Source of the DNA: Rhodobacterales bacterium
GTDB taxonomy: Bacteria; Pseudomonadota; Alphaproteobacteria; Rhodobacterales; Rhodobacteraceae
NCBI GenBank assembly: GCA_026400325.1
Contig: JAPLPF010000138.1
Coordinates: 1-32,219 of the forward strand
Length of the DNA stretch: 32,219 nucleotides
Direction of reading: 5' to 3'
In this document: one piece after another, positions 29,610 to 32,219 of the stretch
How the letters are laid out: each line of letters opens with the position of its first letter
How positions within the stretch are numbered: position 1 is the stretch's first letter
Program-made: the position numbers and the translations under genes
The notes under the pieces: generated by a model
Told to the model about the DNA's origin: nothing
What the model saw: the letters and a program-made list of their open reading frames with translations, nothing else
The model's database searches: none

Positions 29610-30062
29610 TCACTCTGCCCCGATGAACTGCGCGAGCTTGCCCAGCGTCTGCTGGCCCAGTTCGACTGCACCAAAACCCTTGACCGCCTCGTATTCCTCG
29701 ACCGTCCCGAAAACCATGGAAAGGGTCACCCGGGTCCGCCCCCCCTCATCGACGAAGTCGGCTGCTGCGTCGGCATGTTTGGGGCCGTTCTCGCCGAAAT
29801 GCAGGGTGTATTCGATCCGCTTCTGCGGCTCCACACGGCCATAGCGGTGATGGTTCGGATAGACCGTTCCGTCCGGTCCGATCATGTCGAAGACCCACTC
29901 GCCACCCGTGCCCAGGTTGATCCGCTTGGTGCGGCAGGTGTAGCCCTGCGGTCCCCACCACTGCGGCAGGGTTTCGGGGTTCATCCAGGCGCCCCATACG
30001 AGCGCCACCGGGACGGCGATCACCCGTTCCAGCACCATGGTGCGGTCAGCGAGGTCGGTCAT
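29610..30062 (-). CDS. SRPBCC/AHSA1-family protein
   Basis: LERVIAVPVALVWGAWMNPETLPQWWGPQGYTC...GGEWVFDMIGPDGTVYPNHHRY. Confidence 0.9.
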   Translation of the reverse strand: MTDLADRTMVLERVIAVPVALVWGAWMNPETLPQWWGPQGYTCRTKRINLGTGGEWVFDMIGPDGTVYPNHHRYGRVEPQKRIEYTLHFGENGPKHADAAADFVDEGGRTRVTLSMVFGTVEEYEAVKGFGAVELGQQTLGKLAQFIGAE

Positions 30063-30541
30063 TTCATCAATCCTTTCGCATAATCCTCCAGCTGGGTGAT
30101 AACGGTGCCCCAGCCGTCGTAGAACCCCATGTCAATGTGCGCCTTCGCCGTTTCGGGACTGCGGTGGCGGGCGATGGCGGTGTATCTGGTCCGCCCGCCC
30201 CCGATGTCCTCGAAATGGATGATCGCGGTCATGAAGGGATCTGGCTTCGGCTTCCACCCGGTCTCATAGGCATCTGTAAACACAAGCTTTTCATTCGGGA
30301 TAACCTCAAGGTAGACGCCATTGTTCTCCATCTCGTTGCCGTCGACGTTGAAGGTCGTGTTGCAGGCACCACCGACCTGCACGTCCAGAACGCAGGACGA
30401 GACTGAGTGTGGCTTCGGGACAAACCAATGGACAAGGTGCTCGGGCGTGGTCCAGCACATGTAAAGAACTTCGCGCGGGGCATTCACCTCGCGGGTGATG
30501 ACAAGGTCAAGCTCGGGGTCCAGATCGGGGGTCGTGGTCAT
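30059..30541 (-). CDS. SRPBCC/AHSA1-family protein
   Basis: DLVITREVNAPREVLYMCWTTPEHLVHWFVPKPHSV...; 4-nt overlaps with both neighbours. Confidence 0.9.
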   Translation of the reverse strand: MTTTPDLDPELDLVITREVNAPREVLYMCWTTPEHLVHWFVPKPHSVSSCVLDVQVGGACNTTFNVDGNEMENNGVYLEVIPNEKLVFTDAYETGWKPKPDPFMTAIIHFEDIGGGRTRYTAIARHRSPETAKAHIDMGFYDGWGTVITQLEDYAKGLMK

Positions 30542-30885
30542 TTCTCGCGTTCCTTCATCAGGGTCATCACGTAGTCATCAAGCCGATCCAGCCGCGCCTC
30601 CCAGATCTTGCGCTGGTCTTCCAGCCAGCCAGTCATCGGCTGAAGGGCCGCGGGTCGAAAGGCGCAGGACCGGACGCGACCATCCTTCTGGGTGGTGACC
30701 AGCCCCGCTGTCTCGAGTACCGACAGATGGCGCATGATCGTCGGCAGCTTGAACCCGGAGGGCCCGGCCAGTTCCGTCACCGGGGCAGGCCCCTGTGCCA
30801 GCCTGCTCAACATCATGCGCCGGGTCGGATCCGAAAGCTTTCCTTGCTGCCACCCCGCGCGATGTCCTATTGTGTGCAACAGCAT
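30538..30885 (-). CDS. ArsR-family winged-helix regulator
   Basis: LSDPTRRMMLSRLAQGPAPVTELAGPSGFKLPTIMRHLSVLETAGLVTTQKDGRVRSC; N-terminus uncertain. Confidence 0.88.
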   Translation of the reverse strand: MLLHTIGHRAGWQQGKLSDPTRRMMLSRLAQGPAPVTELAGPSGFKLPTIMRHLSVLETAGLVTTQKDGRVRSCAFRPAALQPMTGWLEDQRKIWEARLDRLDDYVMTLMKEREK

Positions 30886-30888
30886 ACA
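30871..30888. promoter_or_regulatory. imperfect palindrome in the ArsR/glcB divergent region
   Basis: TGTGTGC-AACA-GCATACA, 6 of 7 arm positions Watson-Crick, one G-T. Confidence 0.35.
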
Positions 30889-30919
30889 GCGCGGCCCAAT
30901 GGCCCATGGAGGACAAGCG

Positions 30920-32219
30920 ATGACCCAGCGTCTGGATCGTGCGGGGCTTCAGGTGGATGCGGTGCTGGCCCGCTTTGTCGAGGATGAGGCGCTGCCCGGC
31001 CCCGGGATCACGGCCGACGCGTTCTGGACAGGCTTTGCAGACCTTCTGGCCGCGTTCGCGCCGAAGAACCGGGACCTTCTGGCCAGGCGGGACGTGTTGC
31101 AGGAACAGATTGACGCCTGGCATGTCGCAGGTCGCGGCCAGCCACATGACCATGCGGCCTACAAGAGGTTTCTGGCCGACATCGGCTATCTGCTTCCCGA
31201 AGGACCCGCGTTTTCCATCGAGACCGTGAACGTCGACCCCGAGATCGCCCTTGTTCCCGGCCCGCAGCTTGTGGTTCCGTTCACCAATGCCCGCTATGCG
31301 CTGAACGCTGCAAATGCGCGGTGGGGAAGCCTTTACGATTGCCTATACGGGACCGATGCGATGGGGTCCCTGCCCCCCTCGGGCGGCTATGAGCGGGGAC
31401 GCGGTGCGCGGGTGATCGCCCGGGCGCGGGTGTTCCTGGACGAGGCTTTTCCGATTGCGGGGACGAGCCACGCCGACGTGCGGCGTTATGTGGTGAAGGA
31501 CGGGGCGTTGCTGGTTGACGACCTGCCGCTGGTGGACCCTGCGACGTTCGCGGGCTATCGGGGGAACCCGAAGGCTCCGGATGCGGTCCTGCTGCGCAAC
31601 AATGGTTTGCATGTCGAGCTGGTCTTCGACCGGGCGCATTTCATCGGGTCTCGGGATCAGGCTTTGCTGGCCGACGTGCAGCTGGAAAGTGCGCTGACGG
31701 CGATCATGGACTGCGAGGATTCGGTCGCCTGCGTTGATGCGGAGGACAAGGTCGAAGCCTATCGCAACTGGCTGGGCCTGATGCGGGGGACCCTGTCAGA
31801 GGTTTTCGACAAGGGCGGTCGCAGGGTCGAACGCCGTCTTGCGGCAGACCGGGAGTATCTGGACCCGAAGGGCATCCCGTTCACCCTCAAGGGGCGCGCC
31901 TTGATGTGGGTCAGGAATGTCGGCCACCTGATGACCAATCCCGCCATTCTGCTTCCCGATGGGTCCGAGGTGCCCGAAGGCCTGATGGATGCGATGGTGA
32001 CGGTGACGCTTGCCCTGCATGACCTGAAGAAGGCCGAAGGGCTGCGAAACTCGGTCCTTGGGTCGATCTATGTGGTCAAGCCAAAGATGCACGGGCCAGA
32101 GGAAGTGGCTTTTGCCAATGCAGTGATGGCAAGAGTGGAGAAGGTGCTGGGGTTGGCCCCGGCGACCGTGAAGCTTGGGATCATGGATGAGGAGCGGCGG
32201 ACATCCGTCAACCTCAAGG
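30920..32219 (+). CDS. glcB: malate synthase G, 3'-truncated by window edge
   Basis: MTQRLDRAGLQVDAVLARFVEDEALPGPGITADAFW..., NAANARWGSLYDCLYGTDAM, IMDCEDSVACVDAEDKVEAYRNWLGLM, YVVKPKMHGPEEVAFAN, KLGIMDEERRTSVNLK. Confidence 0.95.
   Translation, partial: MTQRLDRAGLQVDAVLARFVEDEALPGPGITADAFWTGFADLLAAFAPKNRDLLARRDVLQEQIDAWHVAGRGQPHDHAAYKRFLADIGYLLPEGPAFSIETVNVDPEIALVPGPQLVVPFTNARYALNAANARWGSLYDCLYGTDAMGSLPPSGGYERGRGARVIARARVFLDEAFPIAGTSHADVRRYVVKDGALLVDDLPLVDPATFAGYRGNPKAPDAVLLRNNGLHVELVFDRAHFIGSRDQALLADVQLESALTAIMDCEDSVACVDAEDKVEAYRNWLGLMRGTLSEVFDKGGRRVERRLAADREYLDPKGIPFTLKGRALMWVRNVGHLMTNPAILLPDGSEVPEGLMDAMVTVTLALHDLKKAEGLRNSVLGSIYVVKPKMHGPEEVAFANAVMARVEKVLGLAPATVKLGIMDEERRTSVNLK

Noticed and set aside
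1-32219. CRISPR array, prophage, transposase or defence island
   Set aside because: No regularly spaced direct repeats and no phage, transposase or defence-type proteins seen.
1-32219. tRNA or rRNA genes
   Set aside because: Occasional GTTCGA strings all fall inside coding sequence; no cloverleaf recognised.

Overview
High-GC alphaproteobacterial chromosomal window; gene content and order suggest Rhodobacteraceae. It is mostly housekeeping genes: trpD(partial)-trpC-moaC-moeA-lexA, comEC(-), gltX-gltA, an aguB-like amidase(-), a solitary Mo-hydroxylase large subunit(-), an ornithine/lysine decarboxylase(-) divergent from an Lrp regulator, TetR divergent from an ABA4-like membrane pair, DUF3592, valS, a HisC-like aminotransferase, DUF4177, gatB, a repeat-rich hypothetical, an SLT lipoprotein, pepN, photolyase + DUF2256, ArsR + two SRPBCC genes, and glcB (partial). 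I saw no CRISPR array, prophage, transposase, tRNA or rRNA. The main anomalies are: (1) a perfect 24-bp inverted repeat with 22-nt spacer, each arm itself a hairpin, lying in frame inside valS (REPIN/RPE-like); (2) trpD lacking the whole GTGGD...KHGNR catalytic segment in frame; (3) a -1 frameshift in valS; (4) an in-frame TGA in comEC with coding continuing downstream. Smaller signals are an SOS box before lexA, a double-hairpin element after valS, and a DUF2256 ORF missed by the ORF track. Family calls are from reading the translations, with no database search.
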